Assembly: GCA_964623625.1 (NCBI GenBank)
Contig: CAZUUJ010000015.1
Location: forward strand, 1-64,000
Source of the DNA: CAZLGM01 sp964623625
GTDB taxonomy: Bacteria > Desulfobacterota > Desulfobulbia > Desulfobulbales > Desulfocapsaceae
Reading direction: 5' to 3'
DNA: 64,000 nucleotides
The notes beneath the pieces were generated by a model. The model saw nothing but the letters and a program-made list of their open reading frames with translations. It was not told where the DNA came from and searched no databases. Below, one piece after another: positions 9,022-18,154 of this stretch. The translations under genes and the position numbers were made by a program. The stretch's first letter is position 1, and each line of letters starts with the position of its first letter.

Positions 9022-9153
9022 GCAGCGGTTTTACCATAAGCCGTAAAAACCGCCGGTTATGCCGGCGGATAACGCTGCTCATTAAAACATAAGTGCTTCG
9101 CACATTTGCTTCCCGGCTTTGCCGGGAATCAAAGCCACGCGTTTCACGCGTGG
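9022..9153. repeat. Array of consecutive short hairpins between convergent genes
   Basis: At least four strong GC-rich hairpins follow one another: CCGCCGG/CCGGCGG (9050-9068), GTGC/GCAC (9093-9103), TCCCGGC/GCCGGGA (9111-9127) and CCACGCG/CGCGTGG (9135-9153). A GGTTTTAC/GTAAAAACC stem (9028-9050) lies at the left. On the minus strand the 9050-9068 stem is followed by a T5 tract and would terminate the ABC operon. Together they form a bidirectional termination and RNA-stability zone, or a REP/BIME-like cluster. Confidence 0.7.
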
Positions 9154-9157
9154 TTGT

Positions 9158-10357
9158 TTACTCGGACTGCAGGGCGACAACCGGATCGAGTTTTGATGCC
9201 TGCCGGGCGGGAAAGGCTCCCGCTAAAAGACCTATGACAGCGGCCAGGATTTCGGCCAGTACCACATAGCTCCATGGTGTATGAACCGGCAAGGCCGGAA
9301 TGATCAGGTGGAGCAGGTAGGCCCCTCCAATTCCGAGGCAGAGCCCACCGACTCCTCCAAGGGCGGCAAGAAGAGTCGCTTCAGCCAGAAAAAAGGTAAG
9401 AATATTTGCCCTGGTGGCTCCAAGCGCCCGAAGTAGACCGATTTCGGAAGTCCTTTCCCGCACGGCAATGGTCATTACCGTGAGAATACCGACACAGCCG
9501 ACCAGCAACGAGATACCGCCCAGGGTTCCCACAGCAGCGGTAAGCATATCCAATAAAGAACCGAGGACATCGAGCATCTGCGCCTGGGTGGTGATGGTGA
9601 AATCCTCCTGAGAGTGCCGGTTGATCAGCAACCGCCGAATATCGTCCACCACTTCATCGACGTTAGCCCCTTCCCGATACAGGACATCGATCTCCATCAG
9701 ACCTTCCCTGTTGAACAGGTCCAGGGCTCGGACGGTCGGCAGATAAACGGTATCGTCCATATCAAAACCGAGAATTTGTCCCTTCGACTCCATAACACCG
9801 ATAACCCTGCAGGGAATATTGCCGATCCTGATCCGTTTGCCCAGAGGGTTATCATTGCCGAATAATTCGATCTTTGTTTTATGGCCAAGGACTACATAGG
9901 GTCTGGCCGCCCGCGGATTATCGTCTGGGAGAAAACGACCGGAAGCTACCCGCAACCGGAAGGCACTGTCCATCTGATGGTTTACTCCATACAGGGTGGT
10001 GCGGCGCCTTTTGCCCTCAAATTCCACTTCTGAATTCCCGTAAAGCAAAGGAACAACAGCTTCCACTTGGGGGATTTCCCTTAAGGCTTCGGCATCATCA
10101 AGAGTCAGTAGTCTCTCTGAACCAAGCACACCAAGGGGGCTGCCCATGGTGGTTACCCGGCCTGGATTGATGCCGATCAGGTTGGTGCCGAACTGGGTGA
10201 ATTCGGCTACAACAAAACGCTGCAAACCTTCGCCAAGAGAAGTAAGCAGGATAACCGCCGCTATTCCGACCGCGATGCCGAGGCCGGTCAGAACAGAGTG
10301 GAGCTTCTTAGCCCTGATGGTGCTGAATGTCAGTGGGATAATATCTCGGGTTCGCAC
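9158..10357 (-). CDS. MacB-type ABC transporter permease
   Basis: A 399-residue permease with the MacB topology: one N-terminal helix (VLTGLGIAVGIAAVILLTSLGEG), a large periplasmic MacB_PCD-like domain (about 55-260), and three C-terminal helices with the FtsX-type core (VREVERTSEIGLLRALGA-like stretch). The start is taken as GTG 10357 (MRTRDIIPLTFSTIRAKK) because AAGGA precedes it by 5 bases; the longer open frame lies within the preceding permease gene. It is a paralogue of the permease just upstream, so the exporter may be heterodimeric. Such transporters move lipoproteins, antibiotics or peptides with a membrane-fusion partner. Confidence 0.87.
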   Translation of the reverse strand: MRTRDIIPLTFSTIRAKKLHSVLTGLGIAVGIAAVILLTSLGEGLQRFVVAEFTQFGTNLIGINPGRVTTMGSPLGVLGSERLLTLDDAEALREIPQVEAVVPLLYGNSEVEFEGKRRRTTLYGVNHQMDSAFRLRVASGRFLPDDNPRAARPYVVLGHKTKIELFGNDNPLGKRIRIGNIPCRVIGVMESKGQILGFDMDDTVYLPTVRALDLFNREGLMEIDVLYREGANVDEVVDDIRRLLINRHSQEDFTITTQAQMLDVLGSLLDMLTAAVGTLGGISLLVGCVGILTVMTIAVRERTSEIGLLRALGATRANILTFFLAEATLLAALGGVGGLCLGIGGAYLLHLIIPALPVHTPWSYVVLAEILAAVIGLLAGAFPARQASKLDPVVALQSE

Positions 10358-10410
10358 GATGTTCCTTAGTATCTTATATAAGAGGTGTTCTCTACCGTCA
10401 TATCGTTGAA

Positions 10411-11619
10411 TTATCGTTTGGCCAGCGCCTGTATGGGATCGAGTTTGGCTGCCCTTCTTGCCGGCAGCAGGCTGAAAACAAGACCGGTAACAATGGCGGT
10501 GCCCATAGCCGCTCCCACTGCCCACCAGGGCGGTTTAGTCGCCAGGTCAGGATAGAACTGCTGAACAATCCAGCCGCCCAGAAGCCCCAGGAGGAGCCCA
10601 AGTATGGCACCCACGCTGGAAAGCAGAACCGCTTCTGATAGAATCAGCAAGGTTATCTGACGTTTTTTGGCACCGACCGCTTTCATCAGGCCTATTTCCG
10701 CAGTCCGTTGGGAGACGGAAACCAGCATGACATTCATGATCAAAATACCGGCAACCCCGAGGCTGATTCCGGCAATACCGCCAACGGTGATGGTCAGCAT
10801 GGTGAAGATCCGGTCAAAGGTGGAAAGAATGGAATCCTGGGTAATGATGGTGATATCCTCCTCACCGTAGTGACGGCGGCTGATGGCCTTGAGAATCCGT
10901 TTCTTGAGCGGTTCGATATCATCCCGGTCTCTGGCTTCAACGATAATGCGAAACAGTTTCTCCGTGTTTAATATGGTCTGGGCAAAGGCCACAGGCACCA
11001 CAACCATTTCCTGGGTGTCGAGCCCCAGTGAGCGTCCTTCTGTTGCCAGAATGCCGATAACCCGGCTGCGATGGTCACCAATCCTGACGATTTCACCCAG
11101 TGGTGGGTTATTACCGAACAGCTCCCTGGCAACTTTGGCTCCAAGGACGCAGACGGATCTTGACAGATCGGGATCACCCGGCGGCAGAAATCGTCCCTTG
11201 GCCATCGCCAGGTGTCGGATTTTCAACATTGAGTGGGTAGAGCCCATCACCGGCACCCGCCGTTCACGGTCTCTATAGGACAGTGCCATTTCACCGATAA
11301 CAACAGGAGCCCAGCGGCGAACGCCGGCAACCCGCTCAAGGGATTTGCCGTCACCGATGGTCAGATCCCTGGGAGTTTCTCCAACAAAGGTGGACGGGGT
11401 GCCGGAACTGGTTTCAGCCCGGCCGGGAATGACGATTAACAGATTGGTCCCAAGAGAGGCGAACTGCTCCACCACATAATGGCGGGCTCCCTCACCCACA
11501 CCGGTGAGTACAACGACTGCGGCAACACCGATGGACATGGCCAGAAGGGTGAGCCCGCTACGCACCTTACCGGCGAAAACGGAACTCCAGGCCAGGCCGA
11601 TGTTGGATATTGCTCTCAC
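10411..11619 (-). CDS. MacB-type ABC transporter permease
   Basis: A 402-residue paralogue of the next permease: N-terminal helix (SGLTLLAMSIGVAAVVVLTGVGEGARHYV), periplasmic domain, and C-terminal FtsX core (VSQRTAEIGLMKAVGAKKRQITLLILSEAVLLSSVGAILG). It starts at a GTG whose first base lies in GTGA with the stop of the ATPase gene (4-base overlap), with AGGAGG about 11 bases upstream; this implies translational coupling. The gene order ATPase-permease-permease after a membrane-fusion gene fits a tripartite-type efflux pump. No TolC-like outer-membrane gene is adjacent. Confidence 0.87.
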   Translation of the reverse strand: MRAISNIGLAWSSVFAGKVRSGLTLLAMSIGVAAVVVLTGVGEGARHYVVEQFASLGTNLLIVIPGRAETSSGTPSTFVGETPRDLTIGDGKSLERVAGVRRWAPVVIGEMALSYRDRERRVPVMGSTHSMLKIRHLAMAKGRFLPPGDPDLSRSVCVLGAKVARELFGNNPPLGEIVRIGDHRSRVIGILATEGRSLGLDTQEMVVVPVAFAQTILNTEKLFRIIVEARDRDDIEPLKKRILKAISRRHYGEEDITIITQDSILSTFDRIFTMLTITVGGIAGISLGVAGILIMNVMLVSVSQRTAEIGLMKAVGAKKRQITLLILSEAVLLSSVGAILGLLLGLLGGWIVQQFYPDLATKPPWWAVGAAMGTAIVTGLVFSLLPARRAAKLDPIQALAKR

Positions 11620-12299
11620 GGCTCGGATTTCCTCCTGTCTTCGGTGATGCGGCCATCGACAAAATTAAGGCTGCGGTCAGCCCGGCCACCAATATCGGGG
11701 TCATGGGTCACCACAATCAGTGTCAATCCCTGATTATTCAACTGCTCCAGCAGTTGAATAATTTCCATTCCCGATGTGGAATCAAGGTTACCGGTGGGCT
11801 CGTCGGCCAGCAGCACGGAAGGGGAGTTGACCACCGACCTGGCGATGGCAACTCGCTGTCGCTGGCCGCCGGAAAGCTCATCGGGTTTATGGTTCATACG
11901 GTTTGCTAGACCGAAATCGTGAATAATTTTTTTAGCCAGAATCTCCCGCTTCTCTGGCTCCACCCCAGCAAGCAACAACGGCAACTCGATATTTTGCTTT
12001 GCCGAAAGTCTGGGGATAAGGTGAAAAAACTGAAAGACAAAACCAATGGTTTGTGATCGAACTTCGGCGAGCTGGTTGTCGGTTAAGGTGGTCACATCGG
12101 AACCGTTCAAATGATAGGTGCCGCTTGTAGCCCGGTCAAGCAGACCGATGATGTTCAACAGGGTTGATTTTCCCGAACCGGACGGACCCATGATGGAGAT
12201 ATACTCGCCAGCCTCAATCTGCAGATTGATGGTGTCCAGGGCGTGCACTTTCTGGTCGCCGACAGTGAAAATGCGGCAGACATCCTGCAGGTCGATCAT
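11616..12299 (-). CDS. MacB/LolD-type ABC transporter ATPase
   Basis: A 227-residue nucleotide-binding subunit. Walker A is GPSGSGKST (near residue 37), the Q-loop lies in VFQFFHLIPRL, the ABC signature is LSGGQRQRVAIARS (near 140), Walker B is VLLADEPTGNLDS, and the switch His is in VVTHD. These are the hallmarks of the LolD/MacB-N subfamily. ATG overlaps the stop of the fusion-protein gene by one base (TAATG on the minus strand), and its own stop overlaps the next permease start. It powers the two downstream permeases. Confidence 0.93.
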   Translation of the reverse strand: MIDLQDVCRIFTVGDQKVHALDTINLQIEAGEYISIMGPSGSGKSTLLNIIGLLDRATSGTYHLNGSDVTTLTDNQLAEVRSQTIGFVFQFFHLIPRLSAKQNIELPLLLAGVEPEKREILAKKIIHDFGLANRMNHKPDELSGGQRQRVAIARSVVNSPSVLLADEPTGNLDSTSGMEIIQLLEQLNNQGLTLIVVTHDPDIGGRADRSLNFVDGRITEDRRKSEP

Positions 12300-13456
12300 T
12301 ATTTTTCCTCAGAAGAATCGGCCTCAATAACGGTTGCTGCCCCGTCTTTCAGACCCTCCCGGCCCAGTGAGGTGACAAGCCATTCCCCTTCTTCAACGCC
12401 AGAGAGCAGTTCGGTATATCGCCAGTTACTCAGTCCTGTCTGTACAGAACGTTTTTCAATCAACCCCTTTTCTCTGTTTACAATATACACAAAGCCGTCT
12501 TCGAGAAGGGACTCTGTGGGGATTCTGATCACGCGGTTACGGAAATCAAGGATAATTTCCACATCGGCGCTATAACCGGCCAGCAGATTACCAAGGATGT
12601 TCTTCTCCTGGAAACCGCACTCCACCTCAACGGTTCGGGCCTGTTTAACCTGTTCCAGCACATAGGGTGCAATACGCAGGACTTTGCCTCCAAACGTTGT
12701 ATCCGGAAAAGCATCCAGGGAGATGCGACTTTCCATACCCACATTGATCTGAGCGGCATCAATCTCATCGATGGGAGCGGTGACATAAATATCGTCCAAG
12801 CTGATCAGGTCGATGGCCGGCAGAGTGGCCACTCCGGTTGGAGATGGAGTGATGAATTCTCCGATTTCACCGTTTACCTCGGCGACGATACCACCAAAAG
12901 GGGCTCGCAGAATCGTTTTTTCCAGTTGCGCCAGGATGGTTTCAATCCGAACCTCACTGGCTCGTGCCTGGAGTGTTGCCCGCTGACAACCGCTCTTTTT
13001 TATGGCGGCATTAGTGAGAGCCTCATCATGAGACAACTCCGATGTCGAGTGTTTGCGGTGTAATTCGGTCGATCGATCGGCATTACGCTGGGCAAGGTCA
13101 GCCAGCAGACAGCTTTCCCTGGTCACAACTTGGGCCACTTCAGCTTCCCGGCGGGCAAGTTCAAGCTGAGATCTGATATCGTCATTCCACAGGGTCAGGA
13201 GAACTTGTCCCTGTTTCACCCGGTCGCCTTTTTTCACTTCAAGGGTAGCAATTCGACCACCGATAGACGGAGCCAGCCGGGCGCGACGACGGGCCTTAAC
13301 CGTGCCTGCGCGCGTGTTGGCGACGGTTGCCTCTACAAGACCGGTATCGGCCTGTTTGGCGGTCACTTCAACCGGTTTTTCTCTGGACCCGTATCGAATC
13401 CCTCCATACACCAGGGCAGCCAGAACAAGGACAACAACAAGGTATTTGAGCTTCAT
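12299..13456 (-). CDS. MacA/HlyD-type periplasmic adaptor (membrane-fusion) protein
   Basis: A 385-residue protein with an N-terminal membrane anchor (KLKYLVVVLVLAALVYGGIRYG). A biotinyl-lipoyl half-motif follows (RRRARLAPSIGGRIATLEVKKGDRVKQGQVLLTLW), then an alpha-helical hairpin rich in Glu/Arg (about 105-175), the second lipoyl half (ILRAPFGGIVAEVNGEIGEFI), and beta-barrel and membrane-proximal domains. This is the RND/MacA adaptor layout. The ATG at 13456 is preferred to the longer frame because it places the anchor at residue 4 and AGAGGC lies upstream. First gene of the four-gene export operon. Confidence 0.87.
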   Translation of the reverse strand: MKLKYLVVVLVLAALVYGGIRYGSREKPVEVTAKQADTGLVEATVANTRAGTVKARRRARLAPSIGGRIATLEVKKGDRVKQGQVLLTLWNDDIRSQLELARREAEVAQVVTRESCLLADLAQRNADRSTELHRKHSTSELSHDEALTNAAIKKSGCQRATLQARASEVRIETILAQLEKTILRAPFGGIVAEVNGEIGEFITPSPTGVATLPAIDLISLDDIYVTAPIDEIDAAQINVGMESRISLDAFPDTTFGGKVLRIAPYVLEQVKQARTVEVECGFQEKNILGNLLAGYSADVEIILDFRNRVIRIPTESLLEDGFVYIVNREKGLIEKRSVQTGLSNWRYTELLSGVEEGEWLVTSLGREGLKDGAATVIEADSSEEK

Positions 13457-13998
13457 TGGAATCAGCCTCTGTTTGGATGACACAGCAAAATTCCTCAATT
13501 CTTTACCAGATTACCACTAACGATCAGCTTGTAGGGAGGAGTCGACTACCTGCCGGGCTAACCTCCGGTCAAGAATCGCTCATAATGGTTTATCAGAGCT
13601 TAATCTGACCGATAACCGAGCTTCTTGTAATAGTATCCTTCAGAAAATACGCGATTTTTGAAACAGGCCGTCAAGCAGCCGACTCCTCCCTACCGTTTGC
13701 TGAATTTCGAGGGAATCAGGATTCTCTAAATAAAGCTTATCTAATAACGGACCATTGAGTCAAAAGGTTTATTGTCCAAACGGCTGAGTAAAGGTCTATT
13801 TTTATGACCTATTTTGTGGCAGAGGTTGCTGGCAGCGAAGGGGACGGCATGATATCGGCACCTTAGGTGCTGTGGTTGTCACGCTGGATGATATTCTTTG
13901 ATATTGAATGAAACTCGGGATAGTATGAGTGACTGGATGAAATAGGGCTTGGTCACCGGTCCTCTTATGCTATCCAATTCAGACAAACAACATGTTCT
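13457..13998. other. Divergent intergenic region with a palindromic element
   Basis: About 540 bases between the divergently read adaptor and sbcD genes. Besides the palindrome at 13531-13693 I see no gene. Promoters for both directions must lie here, but no -35/-10 pair stands out. Confidence 0.5.
13531..13693. repeat. Long imperfect palindrome, copy 1 of a two-copy family
   Basis: The outer arms GTAGGGAGGAGTCG (13531-13544) and CGACTCCTCCCTAC (13680-13693) are perfectly complementary over 14 bases. Inward pairing continues imperfectly (CCGGTCAAGAATCG near 13565 against CGATTTTTGAAACAGG near 13652). The internal blocks GGTCAAGRATC and GATYYTTGAAAYAGG recur in the same order at 28687-28840, although the outer arms differ in sequence, as expected if structure is conserved. 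Confidence 0.6.
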
Positions 13999-15246
13999 AT
14001 GGCTTCACGCTTCATTCACACAGCCGATATTCATCTTGGTAAAACCTATCGGAACTCGCCAGGTGAACACCAGCGGTATAACGATTTTTTCAAAACGCTT
14101 GGAGATATTGTTGCAGATGCAGTCAACGAATCGGTGGATTTCATGCTGATCTGCGGTGATCTGTTCCACCATGGCCGGATTCTGCCCAGGACCTTTGCCC
14201 GTACCATAGAAACCCTGCAGCCCTTAAAAGATGCCGATATTCCCTGTATCTGTATCGAGGGCAACCATGATTGGATCCACCGGCGGGAAAATATCTCCTG
14301 GATGGAAGCGTTGTCCGAAATGGACTATATTCGGCTGCTCAGACCATCCCGCACCGAAGAAGGCGGCTACCGATTCGATCCATTTGATGATAACAGCGGC
14401 AGAGGCGGTCGGGTCAGAGTTAAAGACTTGAATATTTATGGCCTCGGGTATATCGGTGCTCATGCCGGAAGCCATGTGGAGCGAATCTGTGAGGCTGTCG
14501 ACACTACTAACAATCTGCTGTTGTTCCATGTGGGTATCTGGCAGTATTGCCCTGTGGAGATCGGCAATATGAAACTTGATGAAGCGCATAGTCTCGCAGA
14601 GAAATTTGGCTATATTGCCCTTGGACACGGTCATAAGCCGTATATTGTGGAAACACCTGATAAACGACCTTACGGTTATAATCCAGGATCGCCAGAACGG
14701 GTCAACTTCGGAGAGCAATCCTATGACAAAGGTTACTACCTGGTGACCCAGGCAGATGGCGTCTTCAATACCGAGTTTCGATCCACCGACCCAAGACCCA
14801 TGTTTGTCCGGATGATCCAGCTGGACGGCTGCAAGGATGTGGAAACAGCCCTGGATCAACTATCAGATCAGGTGAAGGAACTTGCCCCAGCTCAAGGGAA
14901 GAGCCGTTCACCGCTTATAGAGCTGAAGCTGGTCGGTCGAGTTCATTTTCATCCTTTTGAATTGGGGCGACAGAGGCTGCATCGCATCCTGGAAGAGTCT
15001 GTTGCACCCCTCCATGTGGAAATAAAAAATCACCTCTCCATGTTGTCCGGAAGCGGTAAAGAAGAGAGGATCACTAAATCCCTTGGTGAAATTGAAAAAG
15101 ATGTCCTCAATGAGTTGATCGGTTCACACTCCGACTATAAAGGACAGCAAGATGAGCTTGTGCGGTTGTCCCTTGCATTACGCGACCTTGTTCTAAAAGG
15201 TGATGTGGATGGGGAAGAGCTGCTCGGACTTTTGCTGGACAACTGA
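13999..15246 (+). CDS. sbcD: SbcD/Mre11-type nuclease subunit
   Basis: A 415-residue calcineurin-fold phosphoesterase with the metal-binding motifs of Mre11/SbcD: TADIHLG (Asp10, His12), CGDLFHHG, GNHDW (His near 90), FHVGIW, and ALGHGHKPY. The C-terminal part (about 280-415) is the capping and Rad50-binding region. With the downstream gene it forms the ATP-dependent exonuclease/endonuclease that processes DNA ends, hairpins and blocked breaks. SbcC follows after 34 bases in the same direction. A clear Shine-Dalgarno is lacking before the ATG, but an upstream start is not available without losing the family N-terminus. Confidence 0.88.
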   Translation: MASRFIHTADIHLGKTYRNSPGEHQRYNDFFKTLGDIVADAVNESVDFMLICGDLFHHGRILPRTFARTIETLQPLKDADIPCICIEGNHDWIHRRENISWMEALSEMDYIRLLRPSRTEEGGYRFDPFDDNSGRGGRVRVKDLNIYGLGYIGAHAGSHVERICEAVDTTNNLLLFHVGIWQYCPVEIGNMKLDEAHSLAEKFGYIALGHGHKPYIVETPDKRPYGYNPGSPERVNFGEQSYDKGYYLVTQADGVFNTEFRSTDPRPMFVRMIQLDGCKDVETALDQLSDQVKELAPAQGKSRSPLIELKLVGRVHFHPFELGRQRLHRILEESVAPLHVEIKNHLSMLSGSGKEERITKSLGEIEKDVLNELIGSHSDYKGQQDELVRLSLALRDLVLKGDVDGEELLGLLLDN

Positions 15247-15280
15247 AACCGTGACGGAGAATAATCCAGGTTAATCAGCT

Positions 15281-17716
15281 ATGCAGATTCTTTCCATTAC
15301 ACTGAAAAACATCAAATCCCACCGTGATCTTCATCTCGACTTCGTCAATGGAATAAATGTACTTTCAGGCCCCAATGGAGCGGGAAAGAGCACCATCTTT
15401 GAAGCTGTCGGCTATGGATTGTTCGGCGTCGATGCCAAAGACTTTGTTACCAATGTTGATCGTTTTCTTTCCATTGGTAAGAAAAAGGGGATGATAACGG
15501 TTACCTTTCGTACTGATAATGGTGAGAGTTACCGGGTGTCACGCAGTGTTGGTGCCGGTTCAAAGTGGTTGCTGGCGGCTCAATTCGGTGATGATTTTGA
15601 AGTGGAGGAACATTCGGGAACCCATGAAACCGAATCCCGGATTAAAGAGCTGCTCGGGCTTGAGGGGACAAGGAGCCTGGCGGACCAGTTCAAGTTGGTA
15701 ATCGGCCCGTTCCAGCACGATTTTTTAGGCCCCTTTATTCTCAAAGGAAAGAAACGGCAGGAAGCATTTGACGAGATTCTGGGTATAGACGGCTGGCGAA
15801 AGACCTATAAGGGCACAGCCAACCTGATCTCAGCTGTAAATAACAAAATTGAGCTGTTGGATACCAAGATTGAAGGGAAAAAGGAGCAGCTTGCCCAACT
15901 GCCGAAGAAAAAACGGCTGGCAAAAAAGATGGAACAAACAGTCCGGAATTTGAAAAAAGGGTTGAAAGATACTGAGAAAAAACGGAAGAAAAAGGAAAAA
16001 GAACTTGAGCTGCTCGACAGCCAGGAAAAAAAGATCAACGACAAATTGGCCGGACTCAGGCGCCTAGAGGATAGAATTACTGACGGCAGGGAAAAAATAA
16101 CTAACCAGGAGAAACGGGTTGCTGAGGCGGAAAAAGCCAATGGGCTGCTTGAAAAAACGGCTGCCGCCAAGTTGGCTTTTGAGTCCGCGGAAAAGGAGAT
16201 AGCTGGGCTACGCAAACAGGAACAGCAAAGACGGCAGCTAGAAAAGGAAACAGCCGAGCAGGAAAAAAAATGCTCCAAACTGAGCGTCAAGCTGAAACAT
16301 GAGCAGGAGGAAATAATCAAGACAACCAGGGAGTTAAAGGATGATCAGCAGAAGCTTCAAACAACCTATCAAGGGCTGAAAGATGACAAGAAGATGGGCG
16401 TCCTTATTGGCAGGCTGCCGGATATAAAAAAACAACTTGAAGAGCAGTGTTCATTCCGAGATTCGCTTGATGGGCGGCGCGAGGGCCTGCTTGAAGGAAA
16501 GGAAAAACTGTCCGAAGGGCTGTGTCCCTTTTTCATGGAAACGTGTCAAAATGTTGCAGGTAAAGAGGTGCAGGACGTTTTTAGTAAAGGAATTGATCAC
16601 CTGAATAAACAGAAAAGAGAGCTCGATGATCGTATTGATAAACTCCGTGTCAAATTGAAACAGGCTGAGAAAGCCCAGGTTGAGCAGAACAATGTTCAGA
16701 CAAGACGGGAGGAGATCGAAAAGCAGTTGGACAAGCTCGAAGGCCGTAAAGGTCAAATTGATCATCGGCAAAAGAAACGTGGTGATATCCAAAAGCAGCT
16801 GGAGAAGGAGAAAATTATTCTGGCCGGGATGTCAAAAGAAATGGGTCACCACAAAGGGCTGGAACAGCAGATTAACCGCCTTGAAAATAAAAGAAAAAAA
16901 CACCAACAGAAAAGAGATACCTATCTGGCCAACCTGAAAGACGGCAAGGATTTACAGAACCGAGTCGATGAGCTGAAAAAAATGAAGAGCTTGATGACCG
17001 TGCTTCTCGGCAAGCTCGAATCAGGCCGTAAGGAAAATAAAGATTTACAAAAGAATTACTCCAGTTCCCTGCACGGTGAAGTTCGACTGAAGAAGGAACA
17101 AATGGTAGCCGAACTGGCTACCTTGCATGAAAAACACGACAACCTTGAACGGGAGCAAGCGACACTTTCTCGGGAAATAGAGAAGTTGGAGGCACTTGGT
17201 AAAGAGGTTGAGGAAAAAGTTGGCGCCAGGAAAAAATTGGAAACAAAAAAGTCACTTGTCACGTTTCTGCGTAACAGGATTTTTAATAATGTCTCCGCTC
17301 AACTCTCCGAGCGATTCCGCCGGGAAATCAGCCTGCGGGCAGACCGAATCTACCGGACCATCGCAGAGACCGATGAGGAACTGGGTTGGGGAGAAAATTA
17401 TCAGATCCTGCTGCGTGATATGGAGAACGGCAAACTACGGGAGAGAAACGATGACCAGCTCTCCGGCGGGCAAATCATGTCAAGCGTTGTTTCTCTGAGA
17501 TTGGCCCTGCTGCAGACCATCGGCGCCCGTATCGCCTTCTTTGACGAACCGACGTCAAATCTGGACTCAACCCGGCGTGAGAACATGGCCAGGGCATTTC
17601 GGGCTATTGACGTTGGACGGGAGGAGCTTTCAGCCCACTGGTATGATCAACTGTTTCTGATCAGCCATGATGTGGCATTTACTGAGGTGACCGACCAGAT
17701 CATTTCGTTGGAATGA
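15281..17716 (+). CDS. sbcC: SbcC/Rad50-type SMC ATPase subunit
   Basis: An 811-residue Rad50-like ATPase: N-terminal Walker A GPNGAGKST (about 30-38), a Q-loop, then two Lys/Glu-rich coiled-coil arms (about 180-405 and 430-650). Between them is a short hook region with Cys415 and Cys422 in CPFFMETC. The C-terminal half has the signature LSGGQIMSSV (Leu727) and Walker B AFFDEPTSNLD, with the switch His in LISHD. It partners SbcD. The protein is short for SbcC (E. coli is over 1000 residues) and closer to archaeal Rad50 in size. The hook differs from the usual CxxC (see findings). Confidence 0.88.
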   Translation: MQILSITLKNIKSHRDLHLDFVNGINVLSGPNGAGKSTIFEAVGYGLFGVDAKDFVTNVDRFLSIGKKKGMITVTFRTDNGESYRVSRSVGAGSKWLLAAQFGDDFEVEEHSGTHETESRIKELLGLEGTRSLADQFKLVIGPFQHDFLGPFILKGKKRQEAFDEILGIDGWRKTYKGTANLISAVNNKIELLDTKIEGKKEQLAQLPKKKRLAKKMEQTVRNLKKGLKDTEKKRKKKEKELELLDSQEKKINDKLAGLRRLEDRITDGREKITNQEKRVAEAEKANGLLEKTAAAKLAFESAEKEIAGLRKQEQQRRQLEKETAEQEKKCSKLSVKLKHEQEEIIKTTRELKDDQQKLQTTYQGLKDDKKMGVLIGRLPDIKKQLEEQCSFRDSLDGRREGLLEGKEKLSEGLCPFFMETCQNVAGKEVQDVFSKGIDHLNKQKRELDDRIDKLRVKLKQAEKAQVEQNNVQTRREEIEKQLDKLEGRKGQIDHRQKKRGDIQKQLEKEKIILAGMSKEMGHHKGLEQQINRLENKRKKHQQKRDTYLANLKDGKDLQNRVDELKKMKSLMTVLLGKLESGRKENKDLQKNYSSSLHGEVRLKKEQMVAELATLHEKHDNLEREQATLSREIEKLEALGKEVEEKVGARKKLETKKSLVTFLRNRIFNNVSAQLSERFRREISLRADRIYRTIAETDEELGWGENYQILLRDMENGKLRERNDDQLSGGQIMSSVVSLRLALLQTIGARIAFFDEPTSNLDSTRRENMARAFRAIDVGREELSAHWYDQLFLISHDVAFTEVTDQIISLE

Positions 17717-17857
17717 AGGCTTAAAGTGGAATGGTTGATCTTCTATGTTTCCAGGACACGACCAAATGATCCCGGATAGCAATTGAATATTTCGATACAA
17801 GAAGGTATAAGTGGGAAGAACGGTAGCATGGTATCTAAATAACTTGCTGGATATATT

Positions 17858-18154
17858 ATGAAAAAAATTATTGTTTTGTTGAGTTTGTTAGCTGGTATCA
17901 TCCAGTTTTCCGGGTGCGCCTATGTTGATATCCGGTCGCCGTATGATGAGAACCTGAATAAAACCGAATTGGGTTCAAAGGTCGGTGTCTCCAACATCTA
18001 TAGTCTTTTGTGGCTGTTTGCCTGGGGAGACGGCAGTTACGCGGCCGCTGCCAAGAACGGCAACATCACGGTGATGCGCCATGCCGATCAACAGATCGAA
18101 AATTATCTGTTCGGCCTGTTTATCAAAAGGTCCATCATTGTTTATGGCGACTGA
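17858..18154 (+). CDS. TRL-like family lipoprotein
   Basis: A 98-residue precursor: N-terminal Lys pair, hydrophobic stretch and lipobox FSGC with Cys20. The mature part reads KVGVSNIYSLLWLFAWGDGSYAAAAKNGNITVMRHADQQIENYLFGLFIKRSIIVYGD. The core, W-GDxS-x-AAKNGxIT-x-xHxD...IVYG, resembles the TRL-like (PF13146-type) lipoprotein family of unknown function. It should be membrane-anchored in the periplasm. The following gene overlaps its 3' end by 11 bases and encodes a related lipoprotein, which suggests a tandem duplication that has diverged. Confidence 0.75.
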   Translation: MKKIIVLLSLLAGIIQFSGCAYVDIRSPYDENLNKTELGSKVGVSNIYSLLWLFAWGDGSYAAAAKNGNITVMRHADQQIENYLFGLFIKRSIIVYGD

